In this document: positions 1 through 10,434 of the stretch, piece after piece
How positions within the stretch are numbered: the first letter of the stretch is position 1
How the letters are laid out: each line of letters starts with the position of its first letter
Origin: Tardiphaga sp. P9-11
GTDB lineage: Bacteria; Pseudomonadota; Alphaproteobacteria; Rhizobiales; Xanthobacteraceae
DNA: 64,000 nt
Direction of reading: 5' to 3'
NCBI RefSeq assembly: GCF_008329525.1
Contig: NZ_NPKQ01000003.1
Coordinates: 488,289-552,288 of the forward strand
Program-made: the position numbers and the translations under genes
The notes under the pieces: generated by a model
Databases searched by the model: none
The model's input: only the letters and a program-made list of their open reading frames with translations
What the model was told of the DNA's origin: nothing

Positions 1-34
1 ACGCGGCGTAATATCTTTCCCGGTTAAGCTAAAG

Positions 35-71
35 ACAGCCCAGCCTCTGGATCAGAGTCTGGGCTGTTTTT
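35..71 (+). terminator. Hairpin terminator, probably bidirectional
   Basis: Nine-base arms acagcccag (35-43) and ctgggctgt (59-67) are followed by a T run on the + strand, so this would end a transcript entering from the left of the window. The left arm is preceded by AAAG, which gives a weaker T tract for leftward transcripts. The hairpin overlaps the last codons of the leftward DUF4112 gene, so it may serve both converging genes. Confidence 0.7.
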
Positions 72-621
72 CGAGCCACTTCCGCAGCATTTTGACGTTG
101 CGGACATTGGCCCGGAACATGACGTCGAACGCATCGCCGACGAACGGCACGATGCCGATTGCGCCATCGAGCGCGACATTGCCCAGCATTCGCGTCGTGA
201 GGTGCCAAGGTGCCCCAAGGGCCCGCGCCTCGCGCACTACCCACAGCGAGATCGCCGTGGTGATGATGTCGCCTATCACCGGAATCAATCCGATCAGACC
301 ATCGATCCCGTAGCGGATCTTCGTGCCCGGCAGAACGAAGGCGACGTCGAGCAGTTGCGACAGCGCATCCAGCCGCGCCAGCCGTTGCTCGCGCGTGAGA
401 TTGGCAAATGGATTATTAGCGCCCGCTTCGAAATCGAACCGGAAGCCCTTCATATCCGGCCGGAGTTGCTCCGGCCGAACCTCAAAACCATCCTGATCGA
501 TGATCGGACCATGCGCCGATGACGCCCGTGTGCGCGGGCGGCCGGCGTCGTAAGTGGTTGATTGACCTGTGCTGACCATGGCCGTGACATGGGGGCTGGA
601 CGCGGAATTCGCAAGCGACAT
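52..621 (-). CDS. DUF4112 domain-containing protein
   Basis: A 189-residue protein of unknown biochemical role. The C-terminal two thirds match the DUF4112 pattern: LDALSQLLDVAFVLPGT, then a hydrophobic glycine-rich stretch (IDGLIGLIPVIGDIITT) and a second one (DGAIGIVPFVGDAFD), ending in a basic tail. The two hydrophobic stretches suggest membrane association. The ATG at 621 (MSLANS) is preferred because the upstream in-frame extension to 705 looks non-coding; a shorter start is possible since the first 60 residues are low in conserved character. The gene diverges from the PAS gene on its right. The domain call is firm, the function is not. Confidence 0.75.
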   Translation of the reverse strand: MSLANSASSPHVTAMVSTGQSTTYDAGRPRTRASSAHGPIIDQDGFEVRPEQLRPDMKGFRFDFEAGANNPFANLTREQRLARLDALSQLLDVAFVLPGTKIRYGIDGLIGLIPVIGDIITTAISLWVVREARALGAPWHLTTRMLGNVALDGAIGIVPFVGDAFDVMFRANVRNVKMLRKWLEKQPRL

Positions 622-736
622 CGCGTCACGCCCTGTCGGGCACGCCCCGCGATTGAGCGGCGTCGCTAAAGCACCCAACCGCCGGTTACAATGCCGGGAA
701 CCCAATGTATTCTCCGCCGCCGGGAACCGGCTGGGG

Positions 737-1257
737 ATGGGACGAATGCGACGACCCTTGGGTGACGCGTGCCTCGATATTGCGAGCTTCGCCCGGGAGC
801 GGAAGCACGAATTCCTGTCCTACATCCTGCGACTGGCCGCGGCGGAGGCCTACAAGACCACGGCCGACGAGGATGCATTCGAACTTCCGATGCCGCGCCG
901 GCTGGCGGCCAAGGAGCTGATCGTCGGAATCTGGGACTGGGACATCAGCAACGACCGCAGCTATCTCGACACTGGCAGCGCGAACTTTTTCAATATCGAC
1001 CCCACCGTAGCGGCGCGCGGCTTGCCTTGCATGGAGTGTCTTGCCGCGGTCCATCCCGACGACATTGCCAGGGTGCTGGCGGCGATCGATCAGTCGAGCG
1101 TCGCGGCGGCGCCTATGAATGCGAATATCGGCTGGTCAAAAACGACCGGATCAGCTGGGTCCTCGCGCGCGGCAACTGCACGCTGGATCGCCATGGCCGC
1201 CCGGTTCGCCTGCCCGGCGCGATCATCGACATTACCCACGACAAGGCCATGAACTGA
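737..1257 (+). pseudogene. PAS-domain protein interrupted by a frameshift
   Basis: The reading frame to about base 1095 encodes an N-terminal helix and the first half of a PAS_3-like fold (ELIVGIWDWDISNDRSYLD, then HPDDIARVLAAID). From about base 1105 the second half (GGAYECEYRLVKNDRISWV, then RPVRLPGAIIDITHDKA) continues in another frame to the stop at 1257. Together they make one ordinary PAS domain, so a single-base gain or loss lies between about 1092 and 1105 in a GC-rich CG/GGC stretch. No catalytic output domain follows, so the intact protein would be a small sensory PAS protein. The start is uncertain: ATG at 737 or 746. A sequencing error would give the same picture. Confidence 0.7.
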
Positions 1258-1270
1258 GGTTGCGGGACGA

Positions 1271-2500
1271 TCACGCCAGCTTGCGGGCGCGATCGATCGC
1301 TTCATCCATGTCGAGATCGGGCACCATCGACGGCGCTTCGAGATCGCAGACGGCGAAGCGGTTCTTGCCGTCGTTCTTGGCGGCATAGAGCGCCTGGTCG
1401 GCGGCGGCGATCAGCCGTTCCGGATATTGCCCGACTTGCGGCTGCCACTGCGCAACGCCGATGGACGCCGCAATCGGAATATCGCCGGGTGCACAAGCCG
1501 CAGCATCGAGGCGGCAGGTCTCGAGGATACGGCGCGCAATGGCGGCCGCTTCATTGAGCGTAGTGGACGGCAGGATGATGCAGAACTCGTCGCCGCCGGA
1601 ACGCGCCAGGAGATCGCCGGGGCGGAGCTTGCTCTGGGTCATCAGCGTGAAGTGCTGCAGGCACTGGTCGCCGGCGGCATGGCCGTGGCCGTCATTGATT
1701 TCCTTGAAGCCGTCGAGATCGATCGCCAGCAGCGCGAACGGCTTCTGCGTGCGGCGTGCCAGCGCGCATTCCTCGGTGAGACGCTGCACCAGATGACGGC
1801 GATTGGCGACGCCGGTGAGATCATCGACCAGCGCGAGTTCGGCGACTTCGCCGCGCAGGCGATCGATGGCCATCAGCAGGAATCCGAAATTCCACGACAT
1901 CGCCAGGAACACCAGCACAAGCACCATCATGGCCTGGACACTGTTGAAATTGGCAAAGGTCATGCCGCCGCCGATCTGCGCCAGCGCGGCGGCCGAACGC
2001 ATGACATGCGCGACGACGAGCGAGATGGCGAGCCAGCCGGCCAGACGGGCGCCGGCATTGCCGCCGCCGTCCTTGCGCGACAACAACAGCGGCACGGTCA
2101 TGGCGACGGTGATCGACTGGCCGGCGGAATAGATCAGCACGCGTATCGCCATGTTGTCGTGCCACTGCGTGAACAGCAGCAATCCGGCCACGGCGACGCC
2201 GACGATCGCCACTTGCAGACGCCATCCGGCCGGGCGGCCGTAGAACTGGTTCATGCCGATGGTGGCGAGGCTGGTGGCGAACAGCAAAAGACCGCCGCCG
2301 AGCATGATGGGGATCAGCGGATGGACATCGGTGCTGCGCAGCACCGAGACGCCGGTGCCGAGCGCCGCGGTCAACGCGGCTGCGGTCCAGTAACGCGCGG
2401 CGCGCAGGTTGGGATAGCTGGTGGCCACATAGGCCCAGACCACGCCGAGGGCCAAAAAGTTTACGGTGAATACCGTGAACAGCGTGCCGACGTTCAACAT
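1271..2500 (-). CDS. Membrane diguanylate cyclase (GGDEF domain)
   Basis: A 409-residue protein that should make the second messenger c-di-GMP from two GTP. Residues 1-210 hold about six hydrophobic segments and form a membrane sensor without a recognised ligand-binding domain. The GGDEF domain follows (about 225-385): LVDDLTGVANRR entry motif, AIDLDGFKEIND, and the active-site signature SGGDEF. The RPGD tetrad five residues before GGDEF matches the RxxD inhibitory I-site, so product feedback inhibition is expected. There is no EAL domain. It converges on the PAS gene at 1257 with a 13-base gap. A good enzyme call; the input signal is unknown. Confidence 0.92.
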   Translation of the reverse strand: MLNVGTLFTVFTVNFLALGVVWAYVATSYPNLRAARYWTAAALTAALGTGVSVLRSTDVHPLIPIMLGGGLLLFATSLATIGMNQFYGRPAGWRLQVAIVGVAVAGLLLFTQWHDNMAIRVLIYSAGQSITVAMTVPLLLSRKDGGGNAGARLAGWLAISLVVAHVMRSAAALAQIGGGMTFANFNSVQAMMVLVLVFLAMSWNFGFLLMAIDRLRGEVAELALVDDLTGVANRRHLVQRLTEECALARRTQKPFALLAIDLDGFKEINDGHGHAAGDQCLQHFTLMTQSKLRPGDLLARSGGDEFCIILPSTTLNEAAAIARRILETCRLDAAACAPGDIPIAASIGVAQWQPQVGQYPERLIAAADQALYAAKNDGKNRFAVCDLEAPSMVPDLDMDEAIDRARKLA

Positions 2501-2786
2501 GGGTCGACCCCGCCACGCAGTGCGTCGGACGTCTGTGCGCTGCTGTTGATCCCCGTCATCACGTCCACCACCAAGTCCACCACTCAGTCCCGCCGGGACG
2601 TAAAATGCAGCGGTGACGCTTAACGGAAGCTGACTCGCGGCGGATAATCCCCAGTGTGGTTTTGAAAGAGTGAAAGGGAATGGGTTAATCCGACCTTCAC
2701 CATCAAGGTTCCCCAGGTTCGCCCAGCGACCGCGCGGCTTAACGAAACCTTAACGCCGCGCGCCCCTCAGCCTGGCGCCCCGTGGC

Positions 2787-3611
2787 CTATCGGCCGGCCG
2801 CCAGGCGATCGGCGAAATAGCCGATAGTCTTGCGATAGATCGTGGCCCTGTTCCACTCGCGCATCGCCTCGAAATTCGCCGTGCCTTCGCCGTAGGGCTG
2901 GCCGCCCTTGAAGCCCGACGTGTGCAGCAGGTTCGCGGTGGAGGCCAGCACGTCAGGCACTGAATGGCGGAGATCGACATGGCCGTTGCCGTCGAAATCG
3001 ACGCCGTATTTGATGTAGCTCGACGGCAGGAATTGCGTCTGGCCGAGCTCGCCCGCATAGGCACCGATCAGGTCGCGCAACGGCAGGTCGCCGCGCTGCA
3101 GGATCTTCAGCGCCGCGATCAGCTCGCCCTGGAACAGTTCGGTGCGGCGGCAGTCATGCGCCATGGTGGTGAGCGTGCGGATCACCGGCATCTTGCCGAT
3201 GTCGCCCTTGCCGAAATCCGACTCGAGGCCCCAGATCGCCACCACGATCTGCGGCGGCACGCCGAAGCGCTGCTCGATGCGCGACAGCAGCGAGGCGTGG
3301 CGCTGCATCATCTGCAGGCCCATCGAGATGCGGCCCTGGCCGACGCGGGTCGAGACATATTGCTCGAAAGTCTTGTTGAACGTGCCGCGCTGGCGACGAT
3401 CGAACGACAGCACCGCGGGGTCCTGCGTCACGCCGGCAAAGGCCTGCGATATCACCCCCTGCGACACGCCGGCGGCGGCCGCCTCCTGCGACATGGCCGC
3501 GATAAAACCCTGGAAATCGCCGCCGCATTTGGCGGCCTGCGAGGCCGTGGGCGAGAGCGCGAGTGCGGCAAAGGACACAGCGGCAATGGCAATGGCGGTG
3601 ATACGAGTCAT
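2787..3611 (-). CDS. Lytic murein transglycosylase, MltB/SLT_2 family
   Basis: A 274-residue periplasmic enzyme that cleaves the MurNAc-GlcNAc bond of peptidoglycan to give anhydro-muropeptides. The ATG at 3611 begins a signal peptide (MTRITAIAIAAVSFAALALS, cut near SQA-AKC). The catalytic glutamate sits in IWGLESDFGKG, and the family motif AGELGQTQFLPSSYIKYG follows with an EF-hand-like DFDGNGHVDL. The C-terminal peptidoglycan-binding domain of longer relatives is absent. Longer upstream in-frame extension runs into an intergenic repeat and is rejected. It stands alone on this strand with a long upstream intergenic region. Confidence 0.9.
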   Translation of the reverse strand: MTRITAIAIAAVSFAALALSPTASQAAKCGGDFQGFIAAMSQEAAAAGVSQGVISQAFAGVTQDPAVLSFDRRQRGTFNKTFEQYVSTRVGQGRISMGLQMMQRHASLLSRIEQRFGVPPQIVVAIWGLESDFGKGDIGKMPVIRTLTTMAHDCRRTELFQGELIAALKILQRGDLPLRDLIGAYAGELGQTQFLPSSYIKYGVDFDGNGHVDLRHSVPDVLASTANLLHTSGFKGGQPYGEGTANFEAMREWNRATIYRKTIGYFADRLAAGR

Positions 3612-4395
3612 GAAAAACCTGCTGGGTTGGCGATACCGGAGTGTGGCATGACCGGTGTGTCCGAACAACGGCGCCTGCTCTGCTGCGCCGGATCTCCTGC
3701 AACGGACATAGCGGCAGACATGCGACATCGCCCCTGTTGTTTGCGGCGCGGGGGCGCCGTCGTCTCCTGCATTCCCGCCCTCTGTTGAGAGGGCGCGCGG
3801 AACGCCGGGTGCCCGTTGCACCCTTGGGCCTGATGCGATGCGGTCTTCCGCAAGGATAATGCATCAGGACTTTCGGAGGCGCAGGGCAAGAAAGTGCCCG
3901 GCGTTCCGCACGCGGTGTTTGACGGGTTGCCCGGCTTTCCAGATGAACCCTCAGACCCATCATTATTAGACTCCATTGCGATGAAGTCGGATTAGCGCAG
4001 CCAAGAACCGAACGCCTCGGATGAAGTCGTCCGTCACACTGTCCAGAGGGTCTTTCCATCTCAAGGCCGGCCGTCTCCTTGCCAGTGGCAGTGCTGGCGC
4101 AGATCCGTCCTGCCCGAAGACAGACGTCCCCCATGAACCGCGTGACGCCGCATCTCCGGCGCCCACCGCATCCCACCCCGCGAACGTGACGATCGCGATC
4201 GCCCCTCTCGGTGGGGCAGGACGGAGGGGATAATAATCCTTGTTCCGAAATCGTCAAGAACGAAAAGTGAACATTCAGGCTCGGCCGGCGGCGGCGCGTC
4301 TCGCCGGTAACCCCTGCCCGCTTTGCCCACAGATGCATGCACGCTTTGCGCGATGAGGCTTTGACTTCGGCCGCGCCATCGCCCACTTAACCGCC
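3612..4395. other. Long intergenic region with nested inverted repeats, no gene seen
   Basis: About 780 bases between the transglycosylase start and the small gene at 4396. The left part should hold the transglycosylase promoter. The centre carries a 120-base nested inverted repeat listed separately. Around 4205-4230 there is a shorter inverted element (cccctctc...ggaggggat). Open frames on both strands here have composition unlike the neighbours and no recognisable domain, so I do not call a protein. Confidence 0.6.
3790..3915. repeat. Structured interspersed-repeat-like element with nested inverted repeats
   Basis: Outer arms share 13 identical bases: gcggaacgccggg at 3797-3809 and its complement at 3897-3909, with partial pairing extending outward. 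Inner arms cctgatgc (3829-3836) and gcatcagg (3861-3868) make a second stem. The whole would fold as a long branched hairpin of about 120 nt. I recall similar 'aacgccgggtgc...' sequences scattered through Bradyrhizobiaceae intergenic regions, but I cannot check copy number here. It could be a repeat, a transcribed RNA, or both. Confidence 0.55.
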
Positions 4396-4632
4396 ATGGC
4401 CAAGAAACCCGGTACCAATCCCAAAGGCGAATTCGCCTTTTTCAACGTCTTCTATGAAGACGGCTCGCAGCGCTCCAACCGCCGCGTGCCCAGCGAACTG
4501 CTGGGCGGCCTCGAGGGGGATGAGCCGGCCAAGGCCGCCATCGCCGAGCAGGACCGCGAGATCGCCGAGAAGTCCGGCCGTCCGGCGCTGGAGATCAAGA
4601 GCGTCGAGCGGGTGGGCGCGAAGAAGAAGTAG
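4396..4632 (+). CDS. Small conserved-type hypothetical protein, 78 aa
   Basis: A soluble, charged 78-residue protein starting MAKKPGTNPKGEFAFFNVFY and ending in a lysine-rich tail (VGAKKK). The middle (ELLGGLEGDEPAKAAIAEQDREIAEKSG) should be alpha-helical. No domain is recognised. It has codon use like the neighbouring genes, a plausible ATG after CCGCC, and a good hairpin terminator 34 bases after its stop, which together support a real gene. It is monocistronic. Function unknown. Confidence 0.7.
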   Translation: MAKKPGTNPKGEFAFFNVFYEDGSQRSNRRVPSELLGGLEGDEPAKAAIAEQDREIAEKSGRPALEIKSVERVGAKKK

Positions 4633-4665
4633 GGACTTCGCTCTATCTGCATCTGAATTTGAAAT

Positions 4666-4690
4666 GGCCGGGCTTGTCCCGGCCGTTTTC
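4666..4690 (+). terminator. Rho-independent terminator of the 78-aa gene
   Basis: Perfect arms ggccggg (4666-4672) and cccggcc (4678-4684), a five-base loop and a following gtttt. Confidence 0.8.
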
Positions 4691-4962
4691 CGTTTGGGGA
4701 GACTGCGACTAGGAAGCATGTCTTTATCGTCGCGCATCTAGAGATGGTTACTTTCTAAAGTTTGAAGTGAAGTCAAAAGTTGTAAGCAGCTTTACGGGTA
4801 GCGCCGACGTATTCATCGCTTCGCTACAAAAATCATAAGCTGTGACCAATTCTTTGCAGCGAGAAATTGGCATGTACTGCCACGGAAAGCGTCAGCGCAT
4901 GGGAAATAGCGCAGTATTATGGGACGGGATTCCACATTCGATTCACCCACTCTGAGCCATCC
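4691..4962. other. Relatively A+T-rich intergenic stretch, nothing recognised
   Basis: This stretch between a rightward terminator and the stop of the leftward DUF4345 gene is visibly richer in A+T than its surroundings (for example 4740-4870). No convincing open frame, RNA or repeat was found in it. Confidence 0.5.
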
Positions 4963-5373
4963 TCACCCCGCCCCACCCGCCATCTGCCTGTTCGTCATCA
5001 CCTGCGCCGCGATGATGATCCACGGGAGCACCAGCTCCGGCACGAGATAGGTGATCCACACGACATGCGGTTCGGGCAGGCCGACTTTCGAGATAGACAG
5101 CACGCGGCCGAGGCCGCCGACAAATACCGTCGCCGCCATCAGGAAGATCAGCGTGTTGTGGTCGCGAATGGTCGAGGCCGCCCACAGGCCCATGACGCCC
5201 GACATCAGATAGATGCCGCCCATGAAGCGATGCACGTTGTCGAGCCGCGGCGCCGTCTCGGGCTGGCCGAGATACATCTGCAGCGAGCCGCCGAAGATGG
5301 CGATGGCACCGACCAGAAACAGGCAGACCTGGGCAACGCGCTGACTGAGCAGCATCGGGGCGAGCGACGTCAT
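4963..5373 (-). CDS. DUF4345 family membrane protein
   Basis: A 136-residue protein with four hydrophobic segments (VCLFLVGAIAIFGG; FMGGIYLMSGVMGLWAA; LIFLMAATVFVGGLGR; LVPELVLPWIIIAAQVM), the size and layout of the DUF4345 family. The function of the family is not known. The ATG at 5373 is chosen because it has a strong AAAGGA ribosome site seven bases ahead; the frame is open to 5454 but that part lacks a site. It is transcribed alone, diverging from the SOS-box promoter at 5524. Confidence 0.85.
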   Translation of the reverse strand: MTSLAPMLLSQRVAQVCLFLVGAIAIFGGSLQMYLGQPETAPRLDNVHRFMGGIYLMSGVMGLWAASTIRDHNTLIFLMAATVFVGGLGRVLSISKVGLPEPHVVWITYLVPELVLPWIIIAAQVMTNRQMAGGAG

Positions 5374-5523
5374 GGCAATGTCCTTTTGAAAATGAATAGA
5401 GCAATGCGCGACGCTAGCGTGCGGTGAGCCTCCATCAAAGGGCGTGTCGCGCACCGGCCGCGCACCCCTACGTGCCGCTGCACGCGGCGGGGCGCGGTGA
5501 AGGAAGCGGGGCCGCGAAGCCTC

Positions 5524-5553
5524 TTGACATTAAGAACAAAACAAGAACATACT
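5524..5553 (+). promoter_or_regulatory. Promoter with LexA (SOS) box of rhizobial type
   Basis: A perfect GAAC-N7-GAAC direct repeat (5534-5537 and 5545-5548), which is the known LexA target of Rhizobiales read on this strand. It lies between a perfect -35 TTGACA (5524-5529) and a -10-like CATACT (5548-5553, spacing 18), so bound LexA would block the promoter. It faces the short ORF at 5586. Confidence 0.7.
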
Positions 5554-5585
5554 TGCAGCCATACACCTCAAACGACGAGCGCGTC

Positions 5586-5696
5586 ATGGCCGACATCACC
5601 TGTTTCGTCGCAACGCCCTTTCTGAAAGGCGGGTCAGGGTCGCCGGCGGCGTACAGACGTACGGCACGCACCAACGAAAATGCCCGGCGCATCTAG
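5586..5696 (+). pseudogene. Short SOS-controlled ORF, probably a truncated gene
   Basis: A 36-codon frame starting 33 bases after the -10 of the LexA-box promoter (MADITCFVATPFLKGGSG...). The first 13 residues resemble the start of a roughly 80-residue protein I associate with LexA-box promoters in Bradyrhizobiaceae (MADxxCFVxxPF), but the rest does not continue and the frame stops inside the rpoD terminator. I infer a decayed copy that kept its promoter; a genuine SOS peptide cannot be excluded. The resemblance is from memory. Confidence 0.4.
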
Positions 5697-5723
5697 CGAA
5701 GCTTGCTTCGCGCTGGCCGGGCA
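5677..5723 (-). terminator. Terminator of rpoD
   Basis: On the minus strand the long hairpin has outer arms tgcccggc/gccgggca (5716-5723 and 5681-5688) and inner arms gcgaagc/gcttcgc around a two-base loop, followed by TTTT (5677-5680). It lies 34 bases after the rpoD stop. The inner gcgaagc palindrome recurs in the repeats at 18.58 kb and 21.32 kb. Confidence 0.75.
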
Positions 5724-5756
5724 TCATCAGAAGGATCAAACGATCGAAAGCGACTG

Positions 5757-7886
<2,130 letters not shown>

Positions 7887-8132
7887 TCAATGCTCCTGAA
7901 ACGCGCTCACGCCGGGGGCGTCACCGCCCCGCTATCATTCATCGTCACCGGTTGACGCACAAAGGGCGGCGCTTGTCTTTCGCCACCCCGATGTCGTCTT
8001 CACGGTTTTCGCACTAGCCCAGACCCTTAACGAGAGAGCCTTAAGCCCGGATTAACCCTGTTTCTGCAGCCAAACCATGGGTTTGGCGAGTCTTTTCGCG
8101 GCATGCCCAAGCACCATCCGCAGCAAAGTGCA
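7887..8132. other. dnaG-rpoD intergenic region
   Basis: The 246 bases should hold the rpoD promoter. A hairpin ccaaacc-atg-ggtttgg (8070-8086) lies just after the dnaG stop in its direction of transcription; it lacks a T run, so it may be an RNA-stability element or a weak terminator. No further gene is seen. Confidence 0.5.
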
Positions 8133-10169
8133 TCATGTGTTGCGCTGGAACCGTCCTGATGACTCCCCGAAACCCTCGATCAGGGCCTCGATCCCGTCCA
8201 CTTCAGCCAGTCGGGCCTTCACATCGCGCAACCAGCCGTAGTTGGTGTCGTTCTGCTCCGCGCCCAGAGCAAGCTCCGCGTCTTTAAGCTCCCTAAGTAA
8301 TGAGTGCCACTGGCGATGCAAGGCAACGAGCTGGGTCCAGGTGGAAAGAACGTCCTCGCGGGCCGCACCGGGCCGCGCCGCCCACACCGCCTGGGTCGTG
8401 ACCGCCTGCTCAACATGTTGTAATTGCTCGGAATATCCGGCTTTAACCAGATCTGAACGCATTTCCGCACTTTGCTCGGCTTCATCGCCGTGATGATGCT
8501 CGTTGGCAAAGGCCGCGATGATGCCGGCGCGCAGCCTGTGCATCTCGGGATGGGCGAGTTCCAGCGCCGCCACCTCCTCCAGCCGGTCATGCAGCAGCCA
8601 GGGGTGGTTGATTAGCGACTGCACGATCAGCGCCTCGCGCCGGGAAATGGCGCTGCGCTGGCCGCGCATGATCGAGGAGGTCGCGAGCTGTGGACTGACC
8701 ACCTGATAGGGGCCCCTGTGGATGGTTTGGCTCGCCGCAGAGGCATTACCGCGCCCGCCGCCACTGATTCGCCCGGCCGGCCCCGGCGTGAACGCCTTTG
8801 GCCCGCGGGCGAAACCACCGCCGGCACCACCGGCGCCGCCGCGGAAACCGCCGCCACCAGCATAATTGCCGCCGAAGTTGCCACCGAAGTTTCTTGGGGC
8901 GCCGCCGAAGGCGCGCTGCAGCCGCTCGGTCATGTCCTGGCGGTAGTATTTCTTCACGACATCGTCGCGGATGCCATTGGACAATTCGTTGATGCGGGCT
9001 TCCAGCGCCGCGCGGCGCTCCGGCGTCCGGAAGTCACCGGCGCCGATCTCGCGCCCCCAGATCAGATCCGACAGCGAGCCGGATGCAGCGATCACATCCT
9101 CGATCGCCGCGCGCCCGCCCGAGCGTGCGAGGTCGTCAGGGTCCTGCCCTTCGGGCAGCAGCGCAAAGCGCAAACTCTTGCCGGGCTTGAGATGCGGCAG
9201 CGCCAGCTCCGCCGCGCGCCACGCCGCCTTCTGCCCGGCCTTGTCGCCGTCAAAACACAGGATCGGCTCGTCGGCCATGCGCCAGAGCAATTGCAACTGG
9301 TTCTCGGTCAGCGCCGTGCCGAGCGGCGCAACCGCACCGGGAAAGCCGACGCCGACCATGGCGATGACGTCGACATAGCCTTCGACCACCACCAGCGGCG
9401 CGCCGTCATGCGCGGCCTTTCGCGCCATCGGCAGGTTGTAGAGATTGTCGCCCTTGTGAAACAGCGGGGTTTCCGGCGAATTCAAATACTTCGCCGGCGC
9501 ATCCTTCTTCATCGCACGGCCGCCGAAGGCGATGACACGCCCGCGGGCGTCCACAATCGGAAACATCACGCGATCGCGGAACCGGTCATAGGGCACCGGG
9601 ATATCGTCGCCTGCGATCAGCAAGCCGGCCTCGATCATATCGGGCACGGGAATGCCGGCGGCGCCGAGATATTCCTTCAGCGCAAAACGGTTTTCGGTCG
9701 CAAAGCCCATGCCGAACTGCAACTGCACCGCAGGCGTGATGCTGCGATCGGCCAGATAGCCCCGCGCCCGCGCGCCATCGCGCCCCACCAGCGTCTCCGC
9801 AAAGAACTTTGCGGCGAGATCCATCACGTCATACAGCGTCTTGCGGCGCTGCTCGTGGCGCGCGGCATCCGGCGTCGCCGCCGGCAGCGCCACGCCAGCC
9901 ATCTGCGCCAGCCGCTCCACGGCCTCCGGGAACGCGCAGCCGTCGGTTTCCATCACGAAATTGATGATGTCGCCGTGCTTGCCCGACGAGAAGTCGTGAT
10001 AAAATCCCTTCTCGTCATTGACGAAAAACGACGGCGACTTCTCCTGCTGGAACGGCGACAGGCCTTTCCATTCGCGCCCGGCCTTCTTCAACTTGACGCG
10101 CTTGCTCACGACTTCCGAAACCGGAAGCCGGGCACGCAGATCGTCGAGGAATTGAGGCGTGAAGCGCAT
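8133..10169 (-). CDS. dnaG: DNA primase DnaG
   Basis: A 678-residue primase that lays RNA primers at replication forks. The N-terminal CHC2-type module is recognisable (WKGLSPFQQEKSPSFFVND, then KGFYHDFSSGKHGD), but the four zinc ligands are replaced (S38, Q41, D59, S62 at the places of C, H, C, C). The catalytic core follows, with TOPRIM motifs VVVEGYVDVIAM and CFDGDKAGQKAA intact. A glycine-rich linker (about 425-475) leads to the C-terminal helicase-binding domain. The start matches the family (MRFTPQFLDDLRARL). Loss of the ligands is probably a lineage trait rather than damage, because the fold-defining residues around them are kept. Confidence 0.97.
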   Translation of the reverse strand: MRFTPQFLDDLRARLPVSEVVSKRVKLKKAGREWKGLSPFQQEKSPSFFVNDEKGFYHDFSSGKHGDIINFVMETDGCAFPEAVERLAQMAGVALPAATPDAARHEQRRKTLYDVMDLAAKFFAETLVGRDGARARGYLADRSITPAVQLQFGMGFATENRFALKEYLGAAGIPVPDMIEAGLLIAGDDIPVPYDRFRDRVMFPIVDARGRVIAFGGRAMKKDAPAKYLNSPETPLFHKGDNLYNLPMARKAAHDGAPLVVVEGYVDVIAMVGVGFPGAVAPLGTALTENQLQLLWRMADEPILCFDGDKAGQKAAWRAAELALPHLKPGKSLRFALLPEGQDPDDLARSGGRAAIEDVIAASGSLSDLIWGREIGAGDFRTPERRAALEARINELSNGIRDDVVKKYYRQDMTERLQRAFGGAPRNFGGNFGGNYAGGGGFRGGAGGAGGGFARGPKAFTPGPAGRISGGGRGNASAASQTIHRGPYQVVSPQLATSSIMRGQRSAISRREALIVQSLINHPWLLHDRLEEVAALELAHPEMHRLRAGIIAAFANEHHHGDEAEQSAEMRSDLVKAGYSEQLQHVEQAVTTQAVWAARPGAAREDVLSTWTQLVALHRQWHSLLRELKDAELALGAEQNDTNYGWLRDVKARLAEVDGIEALIEGFGESSGRFQRNT

Positions 10170-10327
10170 GGAGTGTTGTTATGGGTCGATCGGGTTAAAT
10201 CGGTATTGCCGGCCTAGATTTGAGCCTGTCCTGGGCCTTGGCCCAGCCGACCATGGATATAGGTTTTCCGGGAGCAGATTTGAACCTGCGGTTCTTGCGC
10301 CCGCTATTCACAGGCGAAAATAAGCTC

Positions 10328-10376
10328 GTCATTCCGGGGCGCACGCGCCCCTTCGCGCGGGCGAACCGGGAATGGC
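10328..10376. repeat. Palindromic intergenic repeat
   Basis: Arms cattccgg (10330-10337) and ccgggaatg (10367-10375) with an inner ggggcgc/gcgcccc stem. It is of the 'cattccgggg...' type also seen at 11.71-11.86 kb. It lies in the 265-base gap between dnaG and the chlorite dismutase gene, in which no gene was found. Confidence 0.5.
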
Positions 10377-10434
10377 GAGTGCGTGGCGCACAGAAGCCGC
10401 TTGAACTCACCCCGGTTCCACGCTCTCATATCCC

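Noticed and set aside
1427..2623. Long rightward open frame opposite the diguanylate cyclase gene
   Set aside because: Its protein is Gln/Arg/His-rich without any domain and mirrors codon bias of the real gene on the other strand. The same reasoning removes the frames opposite dnaG (8718-10217), rpoD (5703-6797), the TonB receptor (31699-33171), soxB (35291-36334) and btaA (58087-59184).
3154..4386. 410-codon leftward frame through the transglycosylase start and upstream region
   Set aside because: It overlaps a clear enzyme gene in another frame and crosses the inverted-repeat region; its composition is Arg-rich and domain-free.
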